Assembly (NCBI GenBank): GCA_963740055.1
Contig: CAVUCL010000004.1
Span: forward strand, 186,001-250,000
DNA from: WHSW01 sp963740055
GTDB lineage: Bacteria; Actinomycetota; Thermoleophilia; Solirubrobacterales; 70-9
Length of the DNA stretch: 64,000 bases
Direction of reading: 5' to 3'
The notes beneath the pieces are model-generated. The model was given only the letters and a program-made list of their open reading frames with translations. It had not been told where the DNA came from and made no database searches. Within the stretch, counting starts at the first letter, position 1, and each line of letters begins with the position of its first letter. Shown here piece by piece: positions 54,787 through 63,422 of this stretch. A program made the translations under genes and the position numbers.

Positions 54787-56292
54787 TCACGCCGCGGCGA
54801 CGGCGCCGCCGCGCCGCGGGTCGCCTGCGCCCCGCAGGTCGCCGCGCCGCGGGTCGCGGGCGACGGCGTGGACGCCGCCGAAGAAGACGTTTCGCTCCGT
54901 CCAGCGCACGACCTCGTAGCCGCAGTCCTCGATCCGCTCGAGCGCCGCTGCGTCGATCCCGGGCTCGGCCTGGACCACCCCCGCCTCGAAGTGCATCCGC
55001 GGGGCGTCGACGGCGTCGGCGAGCGAGAGCCCGCGTCCGAGCACCCCGGCGATCGTCTGCAGGATCGCCGAGCGGATCCGGTTCGAGCCGCCGCTGCCGA
55101 GCCCGACCTCGAGCTCCGAGCCGGCGAGGATCACCGTCGGCGACATCATCGAGGCCATCCGCCGCCCCGGCGGCTGGCGATGAAAGCCGTGCGGGTTCAG
55201 ATCCTCCTCGCCGAGCATGTTGTTGATGTGGATCCCGGTCCCGGTGGCGATCAGGCCCGAGCCGGTCCCGTTCGAGCAGGTGACGCTGGCGCAACGGCCG
55301 TCGCCGTCGACCGCGGTGATGTGGGTCGTCGATCCGAGCCGGTCGGCGGCGCTCGCGAGTCGCGCCTCGGCGAGGAACTCCTGCTCGAAGCCGGGACGGT
55401 GCAGGCCCTCGCCGAACTCCTCCGTGCGCTCGCCCTGGGCCGCCGCCATCACCGCGATCAGCTCCTCGGCCCCCGCCGAGCCGAGCCGGTCGAGCAGCTC
55501 GAGCGCGTAGGCGATCAGGATCCCGCCCGAGGACGGCGGCGGGTTGGTGAGCACCAGGCGGTCCCGGTAGCGGGCGCAGACCGGCTCGCGCTCGACCGGC
55601 TCGTATGCAGCGAGGTCCGCCTCGCCGAGCGTCCCGCCGCGCTCGAGCACCGACGCGGAGAGGGCGCGGGCGATGTCGCCGCGGTAGAACGGCTCCGCGC
55701 CCTCGGCGCCGAGGCGCTCGATCGTCTCGGCGACCGCCGGGAAGCGGATCGTCTCACCTGCCGCCGGCAACCGACCGCCGGGGGCGTAGACGCTCGCGCC
55801 CTCCTCGTAGTGGGTCAGGATCGGTTCCAGGATCGAGAGGAAGTAGGCCTGCTCGGGGTTGACCACGTGGCCGTCGCGGGCGAGCCTCGCGGCGGGCGCC
55901 GCGAGCTCGGCGAGCGGTACCGAGCCGAAGCGCTCGAGGGCGCGCTCGAGCCCCGCCGGGGTCCCCGGCACGCCGCACGAGGCGGCGCCGACGTTGAAGA
56001 CCTGGGCCGACTCGGGGGTGAAGCGGATCGGGACCGGGACGAGCTCCGACCCGCGCTCGGTTCCATCGGCGCCCGGGGCGGCGACGAAGAAGTCGAGCAC
56101 GACGCTCTCGGCCGGGGTGTGGACGAGCATGAAGCCGCCGGCGCCGAGCCCGGTCAGCGGGCTCTCGGTCACGCAGGAGGTCAGCACCGCGGCGACCGCG
56201 GCGTCGACGGCGTTGCCGCCCTGACGCAGGACGCGCGCTCCCGCCTCCGCGGTCTGCGGGTGCCCGGCGGCGACGACGCCCCGCGCGCTCAT
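54787..56292 (-). CDS. Gamma-glutamyltransferase family protein
   Basis: N-terminal nucleophile hydrolase that normally cleaves itself before a Thr. 501 residues. The large-subunit start has AGHPQTAEAGARVLRQGGNAVDAAVAAVLTSCVTESPLTGLGAGGFMLVH, and the predicted nucleophile is T322 in STTHITAVDGDG. ASVTCSNGTGSG and RMASMMSPTVIL follow, the latter covering the MSS-like binding loop. No signal peptide is visible, so it is probably cytosolic. TAGGGT lies six bases before the ATG (56299-56304). Confidence 0.88.
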   Translation of the reverse strand: MSARGVVAAGHPQTAEAGARVLRQGGNAVDAAVAAVLTSCVTESPLTGLGAGGFMLVHTPAESVVLDFFVAAPGADGTERGSELVPVPIRFTPESAQVFNVGAASCGVPGTPAGLERALERFGSVPLAELAAPAARLARDGHVVNPEQAYFLSILEPILTHYEEGASVYAPGGRLPAAGETIRFPAVAETIERLGAEGAEPFYRGDIARALSASVLERGGTLGEADLAAYEPVEREPVCARYRDRLVLTNPPPSSGGILIAYALELLDRLGSAGAEELIAVMAAAQGERTEEFGEGLHRPGFEQEFLAEARLASAADRLGSTTHITAVDGDGRCASVTCSNGTGSGLIATGTGIHINNMLGEEDLNPHGFHRQPPGRRMASMMSPTVILAGSELEVGLGSGGSNRIRSAILQTIAGVLGRGLSLADAVDAPRMHFEAGVVQAEPGIDAAALERIEDCGYEVVRWTERNVFFGGVHAVARDPRRGDLRGAGDPRRGGAVAAA

Positions 56293-56319
56293 CCGCCCAC
56301 CCTAAGCGCGCTGACGGCG

Positions 56320-57807
56320 CTACCGACCAGGTACGTATTCCGGAACGTCGAGCTCGAGGTCGCGGGGGCGCGACTCGAACGTCTTCGCGGTCCCGGCGCG
56401 GCGGTCGGCCGGACGGCGGTTTGAGGTCGTGCTGGTCCCGATCGCGCGGCGCTCGCCCGTGGTCGAGCCGTCGGCGCGCCGGGCGCGACCGTCGAAGCGG
56501 GTCGCGATCACGGTGATCCAGACCTCGTCGTCGACGGTGTCGTCGATGTTGGCGCCGAAGATGATGTTGGCGTCGGGGTGGGCGGCCTCCTGGACCACCT
56601 TCGCCGCCTCTGACACCTCGAGCAGGGTGAGGTCGGAGCTGCCGGTGATCGAGAGCAGGATCGAGCGAGCGCCGTCGACCGAGGTCTCGAGCAGCGGCGA
56701 GGAGACGGCGCTCTCCGCGGCGCGGATCGCCCTGTTGTCTCCCGAGCCCATCCCGATCCCGAGCAGCGCGTGGCCGGCGTCGCGCATCGTCGTGCGCACG
56801 TCGGCGAAGTCGAGGTTGATCATCCCCGGCAGCGTGATCAGCTCGGAGATGCCCTGGACGCCCTGGCGCAGCACGTCGTCGGCGACCTGGAACGCCTCCA
56901 TCATCGTCGTCGTCTTCGCGAGCACGGTCAGCAGGCGCTCGTTGGGAACCACGATCAGCGTGTCGACCTCGGTCCCGAGCGCCGCGATCCCCTCCTCGGC
57001 CTGGCTCGAGCGCCGCGAGCCCTCGAACCGGAACGGGCGGGTCACGATCCCGACCGTGAGCGCGCCGACGTCGCGAGCGAGGCGGGCGATAACGGGGGCG
57101 GCACCGGTGCCGGTGCCACCGCCGGCGCCCGCGGTGACGAAGACCATGTCCGAGCCCTTGAGCAGGCGCTTGATCTTGTCCTGCTCCTCGAACGCGGCCT
57201 TGTAGCCGAGCTCGGGGTTCGAGCCCGCGCCGAGGCCGCGGGCCACGCCGCTGCCGAGGTGCACGGTGACGTCCGCGGTCGACTGCTGCAGCGACTGAAG
57301 ATCGGTGTTGATCGCCATGAACTCGACGCCGGGAATCCCGGCCTCGACCATCCGGTTGATCGCGTTGACACCGGCGCCACCGACGCCGACGACGCGGATC
57401 ACGGGCGCGTGCGGACGAACCTCGACCGGGCCGGAGGGCCCGCCGCGGTAACGCGGCTCCTCGCGGCCGTAGGCGGGGCCGTCGACGTCGACGCCCTCGT
57501 CGGAGAAGATCCGGCTCAGGCGCTCCTTCGCCGCCGGCGGCTCGCTCTCGACCCGGTAGGCGCTGACCTCCTCGCGGCCGCTCGCGTGGTCGAACGGAGC
57601 CGGCTCGGGGTCGGGGTCGCGGGCGGGCGGCTCGGGCTCGCGCTCGGGTGCCGCGGGCGGGGCGTCCGCCGCCAGCACTCCGGTCTCCTCCTCCGCCGCG
57701 CGATCGGGGCGCGAAGGCGCCTCGGGCGGGTCGTCGGGCTCGACCGTCGATCGAAACAGGTCCGCGAGCGGGCCCTCGCGCATACTGGCCCGCTTACGAC
57801 GCGCCAT
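56320..57807 (-). CDS. ftsZ: FtsZ with a 135-residue N-terminal extension
   Basis: Tubulin-like GTPase that forms the division ring. 495 residues. The core begins near residue 136 with IRVVGVGGAGVNAINRM; the nucleotide motif GAGGGTGTG is at 227-235 and the T7 loop NLDFADV at 331-337. The C-terminal tail ends with ELDVPEYV, the conserved peptide that binds FtsA/SepF/FtsZ partners. The N-terminal 135 residues are acidic, Pro-rich and predicted disordered, which canonical FtsZ lacks. The ATG at 57807 has AGGAGG upstream; M9 at 57783 is an alternative that would still leave a long extension. It lies behind a ParA gene rather than in a dcw cluster. Confidence 0.92.
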   Translation of the reverse strand: MARRKRASMREGPLADLFRSTVEPDDPPEAPSRPDRAAEEETGVLAADAPPAAPEREPEPPARDPDPEPAPFDHASGREEVSAYRVESEPPAAKERLSRIFSDEGVDVDGPAYGREEPRYRGGPSGPVEVRPHAPVIRVVGVGGAGVNAINRMVEAGIPGVEFMAINTDLQSLQQSTADVTVHLGSGVARGLGAGSNPELGYKAAFEEQDKIKRLLKGSDMVFVTAGAGGGTGTGAAPVIARLARDVGALTVGIVTRPFRFEGSRRSSQAEEGIAALGTEVDTLIVVPNERLLTVLAKTTTMMEAFQVADDVLRQGVQGISELITLPGMINLDFADVRTTMRDAGHALLGIGMGSGDNRAIRAAESAVSSPLLETSVDGARSILLSITGSSDLTLLEVSEAAKVVQEAAHPDANIIFGANIDDTVDDEVWITVIATRFDGRARRADGSTTGERRAIGTSTTSNRRPADRRAGTAKTFESRPRDLELDVPEYVPGR

Positions 57808-58930
57808 GGGTCAGGACCTCCTCGGCGAGCTCGCGGTAGTAGTCGGCGGCATTGCTCTTCGGATCGTACTTCAGCAGGCTGGCACCCCGAACGGGGGCCT
57901 CGGCGAACTTGATCGCCTTCTTGATCCGCGACTTGAACACGAGGTCGCCGAAGTTCTCCTCTAGGATCGCGACCGCCTCCTTGGCGTGCACGGTGCGCGA
58001 GTCGAGCATCGTCGGCAGGATCCCCTCGATCTCGACCTGCGGGTTGAGGTTCTCGCGGATCATCTCGAGCGTGTTCTGCAGCTGCAGCAGCCCGCGCATC
58101 GAGAGGTATTCGCACTGCACCGGGACGATCACCTTGTCGGACGCGGTGAGCGCGTTGACGGTCAGCAGGCCGAGGCTCGGCGGCGTGTCGATGCAGACGA
58201 AGTCGTAATCGTCGCCGACCGCGGTGAGCGCCTTCTCGAGCGAGCGCTCGCGGCCGATCTGGGTCGACATCGCGATCTCCGCGCCCGCGAGGTCGATCGA
58301 GGCGACGGCGATGTCGATCTCGCGCTCCTGGATCACCTCGCTGATCGGGACGTGGTGGACGAGCACGTCGAACATCGACTTCTCGACTCGGTCCGGGTCG
58401 ATCCCCTGGCTCATCGTCAGGTTGCCCTGGGGGTCGAGATCGATGCAGAGCACGTCGTGGCCCGACTCTGCGAACGCGACCGCGAGGTTGAGGGTCGTGG
58501 TGGTCTTCGCCACACCGCCCTTCTGGTTCGCGAACGAGATCACCTTCGCGCGCCGCGGCGGGCGTTCCCCCGCCTCGGGCGGCGCGAACGGGTTCGCGCG
58601 ACGGACCGGCTTGATCGCCTCGGTGGCCGTGATCCGCACGTCCTCGTCGTGCTCGGGCTCGGGGACGCGGTCGACCGCGACCCGGTTCACCGGCGGGCGC
58701 TCGGGCGCCGTCGCCTCGGGCTCGTCAGCCGGCTTCGCCGCGGTGGGCTGCTCGGCGGCGGGCTGCTCCGCGGCGGACTCGGCGGCGGTCTCCTCGCCGC
58801 TCAACGCCTCCTCGAACACGGGCTCGGGCGGCTCGGTCGCCGGGGCGGCCTCGTCGGCGTTGGCCGGGACGTCGCTGCGACGCTCCCGCTGGTCATCCTC
58901 GAAGCGAGTTGCTCGGTTAAAAAGTCCCAT
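57794..58930 (-). CDS. ParA/MinD-family ATPase with N-terminal extension
   Basis: 378 residues. The first 120 residues are acidic and low-complexity (Ala, Glu, Pro), then the deviant Walker A box KGGVAKTT at 137-144 follows VISFANQ. DLDPQGNLTMSQG, VCIDTPPSLGLLTVNALTA and SRIKKAIKFAEAPVRGASLLKYDP are typical of chromosomal ParA/Soj proteins. No ParB gene or parS-like repeat is nearby. The stop overlaps the FtsZ start by 14 bases, so the two are co-translated. A role in chromosome placement or in placing the FtsZ ring is possible; MipZ-like use is a guess. Confidence 0.9.
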   Translation of the reverse strand: MGLFNRATRFEDDQRERRSDVPANADEAAPATEPPEPVFEEALSGEETAAESAAEQPAAEQPTAAKPADEPEATAPERPPVNRVAVDRVPEPEHDEDVRITATEAIKPVRRANPFAPPEAGERPPRRAKVISFANQKGGVAKTTTTLNLAVAFAESGHDVLCIDLDPQGNLTMSQGIDPDRVEKSMFDVLVHHVPISEVIQEREIDIAVASIDLAGAEIAMSTQIGRERSLEKALTAVGDDYDFVCIDTPPSLGLLTVNALTASDKVIVPVQCEYLSMRGLLQLQNTLEMIRENLNPQVEIEGILPTMLDSRTVHAKEAVAILEENFGDLVFKSRIKKAIKFAEAPVRGASLLKYDPKSNAADYYRELAEEVLTHGAS

Positions 58931-59021
58931 ACGTTCGCGACTATTCGCACGCGGTCACAGCTTTCCTTCGTCTGCAAGTTGAAATGATCGACCGATCGGT
59001 GACCTGCTCGACAAGCGACTC

Positions 59022-59918
59022 GTGATCGTCACCGGCAAGGGGGGCGTCGGCAAATCCACCGTGGCGCTCGCGCTGGCGCTCGCCGGAGCCCGGCGCGGCA
59101 AGCGCACGATCCTCTGCGAGGTCGCGTCGCAGGAGCATCTCTCGCACGTCTTCCATCGCGCCGAAGTCGGCTTCCACGAGGTCGAGATGGACGAGAACCT
59201 GTGGGCGATCTCGATCGACCCGGACGAGTCGATGCGCGAGTACGTACTGCTGCAGCTCAAGGTCAGGGCGATGCGCGACCTGCTCTTTCGCTCGCGGGTG
59301 TTCAGCTACCTGGCCGCCGCGACGCCGGGGCTCAAGGAGCTGGTCACGATCGGGAAGATCTGGGAGCTGGCGCTCGACGACCGCAAGGTGAAGCGCGGCC
59401 ACACCTACGACCTCGTGATCGTCGACGCCCCGGCGACCGGCCACGGGGTCGGCTTCCTGCAGACGCCGCGCACGTTCGCGAACGTCGCCCGGGTGGGGCC
59501 GATCCGCCAGCAGGCCGAGACCCTGGACCGCTTCGTCCGTGACCCGGAGCGAACCGGGGTCGCTGTCGTCGCGCTGCCCGAGGAGATGCCCGTGAACGAG
59601 ACCGCGAAGCTCGAGCGCGACCTGATCGAGGAGGTCGGGGTCGGGGTCGACCGGATCTACTGCAACGGCCTCTACCCGCGCCGTTTCGACGACGCGGAGG
59701 CCGAGCGGCTCGGCGAGCTCGCCGAGCACAGTGGCGGTGGCGTGCTCGCCGCCTGTCGCGCCGCGATCGGCGAGACCCGCCGCGCCCGCGCCCAGCGCGA
59801 GCAGCTCACGCGACTCGAGCAGCTCGTCCGCTCGCCGGTTACGACGCTGCCGTTCCTGTTCGCGCCCGAGGTCGGGATCGAGGAGATCGGCACCCTCGCC
59901 GAGGCGGCGGCGGGCTGA
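59022..59918 (+). CDS. Get3/ArsA-like ATPase, first of a pair (start uncertain)
   Basis: 298 residues as read from GTG 59022, with the P-loop GKGGVGKST at residues 5-13. Most of strand 1 would then be missing; six sensible residues (LLDKRL) precede the GTG, in frame, reaching back to a CTG at 59004. An ATG at 58984 is out of frame and would need a one-base shift. RQQAETLDRFVRDPERTGVAVVALPEEMPVNETAKL follows, as in actinobacterial Get3-like BagA. It may handle anions or membrane-protein tails; here function is unknown. It is the first gene of a two-gene operon. Confidence 0.85.
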   Translation: MIVTGKGGVGKSTVALALALAGARRGKRTILCEVASQEHLSHVFHRAEVGFHEVEMDENLWAISIDPDESMREYVLLQLKVRAMRDLLFRSRVFSYLAAATPGLKELVTIGKIWELALDDRKVKRGHTYDLVIVDAPATGHGVGFLQTPRTFANVARVGPIRQQAETLDRFVRDPERTGVAVVALPEEMPVNETAKLERDLIEEVGVGVDRIYCNGLYPRRFDDAEAERLGELAEHSGGGVLAACRAAIGETRRARAQREQLTRLEQLVRSPVTTLPFLFAPEVGIEEIGTLAEAAAG

Positions 59919-61078
59919 TGGCCGGGATCGCCGAGCTGCTCGAGGGCAAGCGGGTCTGCATCTGCGCCGGGTCGGGCGGGGTCGGCAAGACCACCACCTC
60001 GGCCGCGATCGCGGCCGGGATGGCGGCGCGAGGGCTGAGGGTCGCCGTGCTGACGATCGACCCGGCGAAGCGGCTCGCCGACTCGCTCGGTCTGCCGGAG
60101 CTCGGGAACACGGAGCGCCGGGTCGACCCGGCGCTGTTCGCAGACGCCGGCGTCGATGCGGGCGCCGGGGAGCTGTGGGCGATGATGCTCGACTCGAAGG
60201 CGACCTTCGACGAGGTGGTGCGCAAGCATGCGCCCGACGAGGAGACTCGCGAGCGGATCCTCTCGAACCGCATCTACCAGCAGCTCTCGGCAGCGCTCGC
60301 GGGCTCGCAGGAGTACATGGCGATGGAGAAGCTGTTCGAGATCCACGCCGAGGACCGCTACGACCTGCTCGTGCTCGACACCCCGCCGAGCCGCAACGCG
60401 CTCGACTTCCTCGACGCGCCGAAGCGCCTGATGCAGTTCATCGAGGGCCGCGCGCTGCAGGTGTTCCTGCGCCCCGCCGGGCTCGGAATGAAGATCTTCG
60501 GCCGTGGCACCTCGATGATGTTCTCGGTCCTGCGGCGGATCACCGGGGTAAACCTGCTCGAGGAGCTGGCCGAGTTCTTCCAGGCGTTCGGCGGCATGGT
60601 CGACGGTTTTCGCGAGCGGGCGCGGCGGGTCAACGAACTGCTCGCCGCCGACGAGACGACGTTCCTGGTCGTCTGCGGCCCGCAGGGGGAGCCGATCTCC
60701 GAGGCCGTCTACTTCCATCGCAAGCTGGTCGAGGCGCGGATGCCGTTCGGCGGGGTGATCGTGAACAAGGTCCACTACCAGTCCGAGACCGGCGCCGACG
60801 AGCCGGCGGCGATCGAGGCCGAGCTCAGCGCGGTTACCGGCGATCCCGACCTGGCGCGCCGGGCGGTCGAGAACCTCGCCGACTACGGGGCGCTGGCGGC
60901 GCGCGATCGCGCCAACGTCGAGCACCTAGCGAGGGAGCTGCGGACGAAGGCGGTGATCCAGGTCCCCTACCTGGACGAGGACGTGCACGATCTCGCCGGA
61001 CTGGCGGAGCTGAACCGCTACCTGTTCGCGTCAGGGGCCGAGGAGCGCGCGGCGATCGCCGGATCGGCAAAGGCGTGA
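59918..61078 (+). CDS. Get3/ArsA-like ATPase, second of a pair
   Basis: 386 residues. P-loop GSGGVGKTT at 18-26, switch I-type DPAKRLADSLGLPE, the second Walker motif VLDTPPSRNALDFLDAP, and a C-terminal half with VCGPQGEPISEAVYFHRKLVEARMPFGGVIVNKVHY. It matches the BagB partner of mycobacterial Rv3679/Rv3680. The start overlaps the previous stop as TGATG, so the two are probably made together and may form a heterodimer. A 6-base hairpin 5 bases after its stop may end the transcript. Confidence 0.9.
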   Translation: MAGIAELLEGKRVCICAGSGGVGKTTTSAAIAAGMAARGLRVAVLTIDPAKRLADSLGLPELGNTERRVDPALFADAGVDAGAGELWAMMLDSKATFDEVVRKHAPDEETRERILSNRIYQQLSAALAGSQEYMAMEKLFEIHAEDRYDLLVLDTPPSRNALDFLDAPKRLMQFIEGRALQVFLRPAGLGMKIFGRGTSMMFSVLRRITGVNLLEELAEFFQAFGGMVDGFRERARRVNELLAADETTFLVVCGPQGEPISEAVYFHRKLVEARMPFGGVIVNKVHYQSETGADEPAAIEAELSAVTGDPDLARRAVENLADYGALAARDRANVEHLARELRTKAVIQVPYLDEDVHDLAGLAELNRYLFASGAEERAAIAGSAKA

Positions 61079-61082
61079 GCCA

Positions 61083-61097
61083 CCGGGCTGCGCCCGG
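61083..61097 (+). terminator. Hairpin after the Get3-like pair
   Basis: CCGGGC-TGC-GCCCGG, a perfect 6-base stem with a three-base loop starting 5 bases after the stop codon, followed by CGGCTCCGCCTGCTCTTCC rather than a U-run. It lies in the 58-base gap between two convergent genes. Confidence 0.4.
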
Positions 61098-61136
61098 CGG
61101 CTCCGCCTGCTCTTCCTGGGTGATCGGAGGAAGTCT

Positions 61137-62909
61137 TTAGGAGACCCGCGCCCGCCGCGAGCGGTCGTAGGCGATCTCGCGCACGTTCCACTCGGTGGTC
61201 TCGGGCGGCGGGAAGAGCCCGGCGACGCGGTCGTGGTGGGCCTTGCGCTCCGCTCGCGTCTGCTCGATCAGGCGCAGCACCGGGCTCGCCTCGGGGTCCG
61301 CGGCGGGGCGCTCGGGCTCTGGTGCGAGCGTCTCGAGCTGCGCCGTCTCGGGCTCGCTCGGGCCGCCGAAGATCTCTCGTGCTCTCGCGATCACCGTCTC
61401 CTCCTCGGGCGCTGGACTGGGCTCAGGTGAGATTCGCCGGTCGAGCTCCGAGACCTGCTCGAAGATCCCGTCGAGCTCGTCGGCGAGCGAGGGCTCGGCC
61501 GCCTCGTCGGGGGCGACCGGCTCGTCGATCGCCACCGACTCCTCCGAATTGCCATCGACCGGCTCCAGGTCCCACTCCGTGGTGCCGCCGCTCTGCGAGC
61601 CGGCGCCCTCGCCGAGCGCGAACCCGTCGGCGAGCAGGATCTCGTCCGCGGTCGTGCGCAGGTCGGAGCCGAGATGGCCGGCTGCGGCGTCCTGGAGGAT
61701 CGCGCGCGCCAGCTCCTCGACGCAGGAGGCGGTCTCGGCGGGGGTCATCGAGCCGGCGCGGGGCGCGGGCTCGCCGCTCCAGAGCTCGCGCTCGAGGCCG
61801 ACCGCGCGGTCGACGACCGCCTTGACCTCGTCGCGGCGCTCGGGCTCGGCGCAGAGGGCGGCGATTCGCATCGAGAGACCGAGCGATGCGGGGCCGCCGC
61901 CCTCGAGCACGAAGCGCATCGCGAGCAGGTGGTCGTTGAGGGCCTCGACGACGACGTTTCGCTCCAGCCCCGCCTCGAAGCGGGCGAGCGAACGGCCGAG
62001 CACGGTCGGGAAGCCCGGCCGGCCGGCGGCCTGGCGGCTGAACGGCGTCGCCGGGGCGGCGAGCGCGTTCGAGAACGAGACCAGCTCGGCGAGCTCGGTC
62101 GAGGCGAGGCGGTACCCGCCCGGGCGCTGGCGGCCGGCGCCGGTGGCGATCCGCCGCCAGCGGTCCCCCCCGACCCGCGTCCAGGCGTGCGGGCCGAGTC
62201 CGACGCCGCCCTCCTTGAACAGTCGCAGGGTCGTGACCAGGCGACGGAAGGCGTCGACGGCGAGCACTCCCGGCTCCGGCGCGTCGTCGCCGGCGTCGGG
62301 ACCGGGCTCGTCGATCCGGACCACGGCGAGAAAGGCGGGTTCCCAGGGCGAGACGCCGAGTCCCTCGGCGCTGCGCGCCTCGGCGGGGACCTCGACCGTG
62401 TCGGCGCGAACGATCGATGCGGTCGCGAGGTCGACGCGAGCGACCGGCATCTGCAGGCCGCGCAGCGGGACGATGACCTCGATCTGGTCGTGATCGGCGT
62501 CGCCGCCCGCCTGCAGCTCCTCGATCGCGGTCGCGAGCCGGTCGTCGTCGAGGGTGAAGTCGGTGCAGTCCATCCACAGCCGGCAGAGGAAGGCGAGCCC
62601 GGCGAGCTCGGCGCGCTGGCGCGGCTCGGCGGGGACGCCGATCCCGATCTCGGCGAGATAGTCGCCGGCGATGCCGGCGGATTCGATCGCAGCGCAGGCG
62701 GCGCCGAAGGAGTCGAGCCGGCGCAGCTCGCCGGCGTGATCGCGGACGAAGCGCTCGGTCAACGGCTCGTAGCGGCACAGCGGCGATCCGTCGCCGGGCT
62801 CGCGGACCTCGTACGGGAGCTCCTCGCCGCCGGCGACCAGCCCGTGCAGGAGCTTGGCCGCGTCGCGGGCCATCGCGATCATCGCTTCGGAGACGACTAG
62901 GTCACGCAT
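61137..62909 (-). CDS. Uncharacterised 590-residue protein, possible degenerate HEPN (Apea-like) domain
   Basis: No family is certain. The region at about residues 320-400 (EALNDHLLAMRFVLEGG ... LSMRIAALCAEPERRDEVKAVVDRAVGLERELWSG) has the helical pattern of Apea-like HEPN domains, but the usual Rx4-6H motif is degenerate (RELWSG). The C-terminal 150 residues are acidic and low-complexity, then a basic end. A -10-like element is not obvious before the ATG at 62909. It is convergent with the Get3-like pair. Antiviral or RNA-related roles would be guesses. Confidence 0.65.
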   Translation of the reverse strand: MRDLVVSEAMIAMARDAAKLLHGLVAGGEELPYEVREPGDGSPLCRYEPLTERFVRDHAGELRRLDSFGAACAAIESAGIAGDYLAEIGIGVPAEPRQRAELAGLAFLCRLWMDCTDFTLDDDRLATAIEELQAGGDADHDQIEVIVPLRGLQMPVARVDLATASIVRADTVEVPAEARSAEGLGVSPWEPAFLAVVRIDEPGPDAGDDAPEPGVLAVDAFRRLVTTLRLFKEGGVGLGPHAWTRVGGDRWRRIATGAGRQRPGGYRLASTELAELVSFSNALAAPATPFSRQAAGRPGFPTVLGRSLARFEAGLERNVVVEALNDHLLAMRFVLEGGGPASLGLSMRIAALCAEPERRDEVKAVVDRAVGLERELWSGEPAPRAGSMTPAETASCVEELARAILQDAAAGHLGSDLRTTADEILLADGFALGEGAGSQSGGTTEWDLEPVDGNSEESVAIDEPVAPDEAAEPSLADELDGIFEQVSELDRRISPEPSPAPEEETVIARAREIFGGPSEPETAQLETLAPEPERPAADPEASPVLRLIEQTRAERKAHHDRVAGLFPPPETTEWNVREIAYDRSRRARVS

Positions 62910-62963
62910 GCCCGGGACCTTCGCCCGGCCGGGTGGCGCTCCTCTAGTGCAAGCGCGCTTGCA

Positions 62964-63314
62964 CTAGGCGATGATCGTCGCTCGCGCGCTCTTCTCGACA
63001 GCCGGACGGCTGAAGAGCCAGCGCTTGCCGTAGCTGCGCATGTCCTCGATCAGTGGCACCAGCGCCCGCCCCTTCTCGGTCAGCGTGTACTCGACCCGGG
63101 GCGGCACCTCGGGGAAGGTGTGACGCTTGACGATCCCGTGCTCCTCGAGCGCGCGCAGGCGCAGCGAGAGCGTTCGCGGGCTGATCCCGGCGAGCGAGCG
63201 CTCGAGCTCGCAGAAGCGGCGGTTCTCCTCGGCGAGGTCGCGGATCAGAAGCAGCGTCCACTTGCCCGAGATGATCTCGGCCGTGCGGCAGACTGGACAG
63301 GTTGGATCCGTCAT
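62964..63314 (-). CDS. HxlR family transcriptional regulator
   Basis: 116 residues: PTCPVCRTAEIISGKWTLLLIRDLAEENRRFCELERSLAGISPRTLSLRLRALEEHGIV is the HxlR winged helix with a Cys pair near the N-terminus that could be redox-sensitive. PPRVEYTLTEKGRALVPLI forms the wing. An AAGG lies upstream of the ATG. A palindrome 74 bases before the start covers a TATACT -10, indicating self-regulation. Confidence 0.92.
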   Translation of the reverse strand: MTDPTCPVCRTAEIISGKWTLLLIRDLAEENRRFCELERSLAGISPRTLSLRLRALEEHGIVKRHTFPEVPPRVEYTLTEKGRALVPLIEDMRSYGKRWLFSRPAVEKSARATIIA

Positions 63315-63387
63315 CGGAGCCTTCGCGAAAAAAGGGCCGCAGAGAGGGGGAATTGGAACGCGGAGTCCCTCCGGCCCGCGGGGGCAA

Positions 63388-63406
63388 GTATAGCTCAGCG
63401 CTATAC
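63388..63406. promoter_or_regulatory. HxlR operator palindrome
   Basis: GTATAGCTCAGCGCTATAC has 7-base arms (GTATAGC/GCTATAC) around TCAGC. On the minus strand the outer TATACT acts as a -10 with TTCAGT 16 bases upstream as a -35. A bound regulator would stop its own transcription. Confidence 0.65.
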
Positions 63407-63422
63407 GAACTGAAGTACGTCG

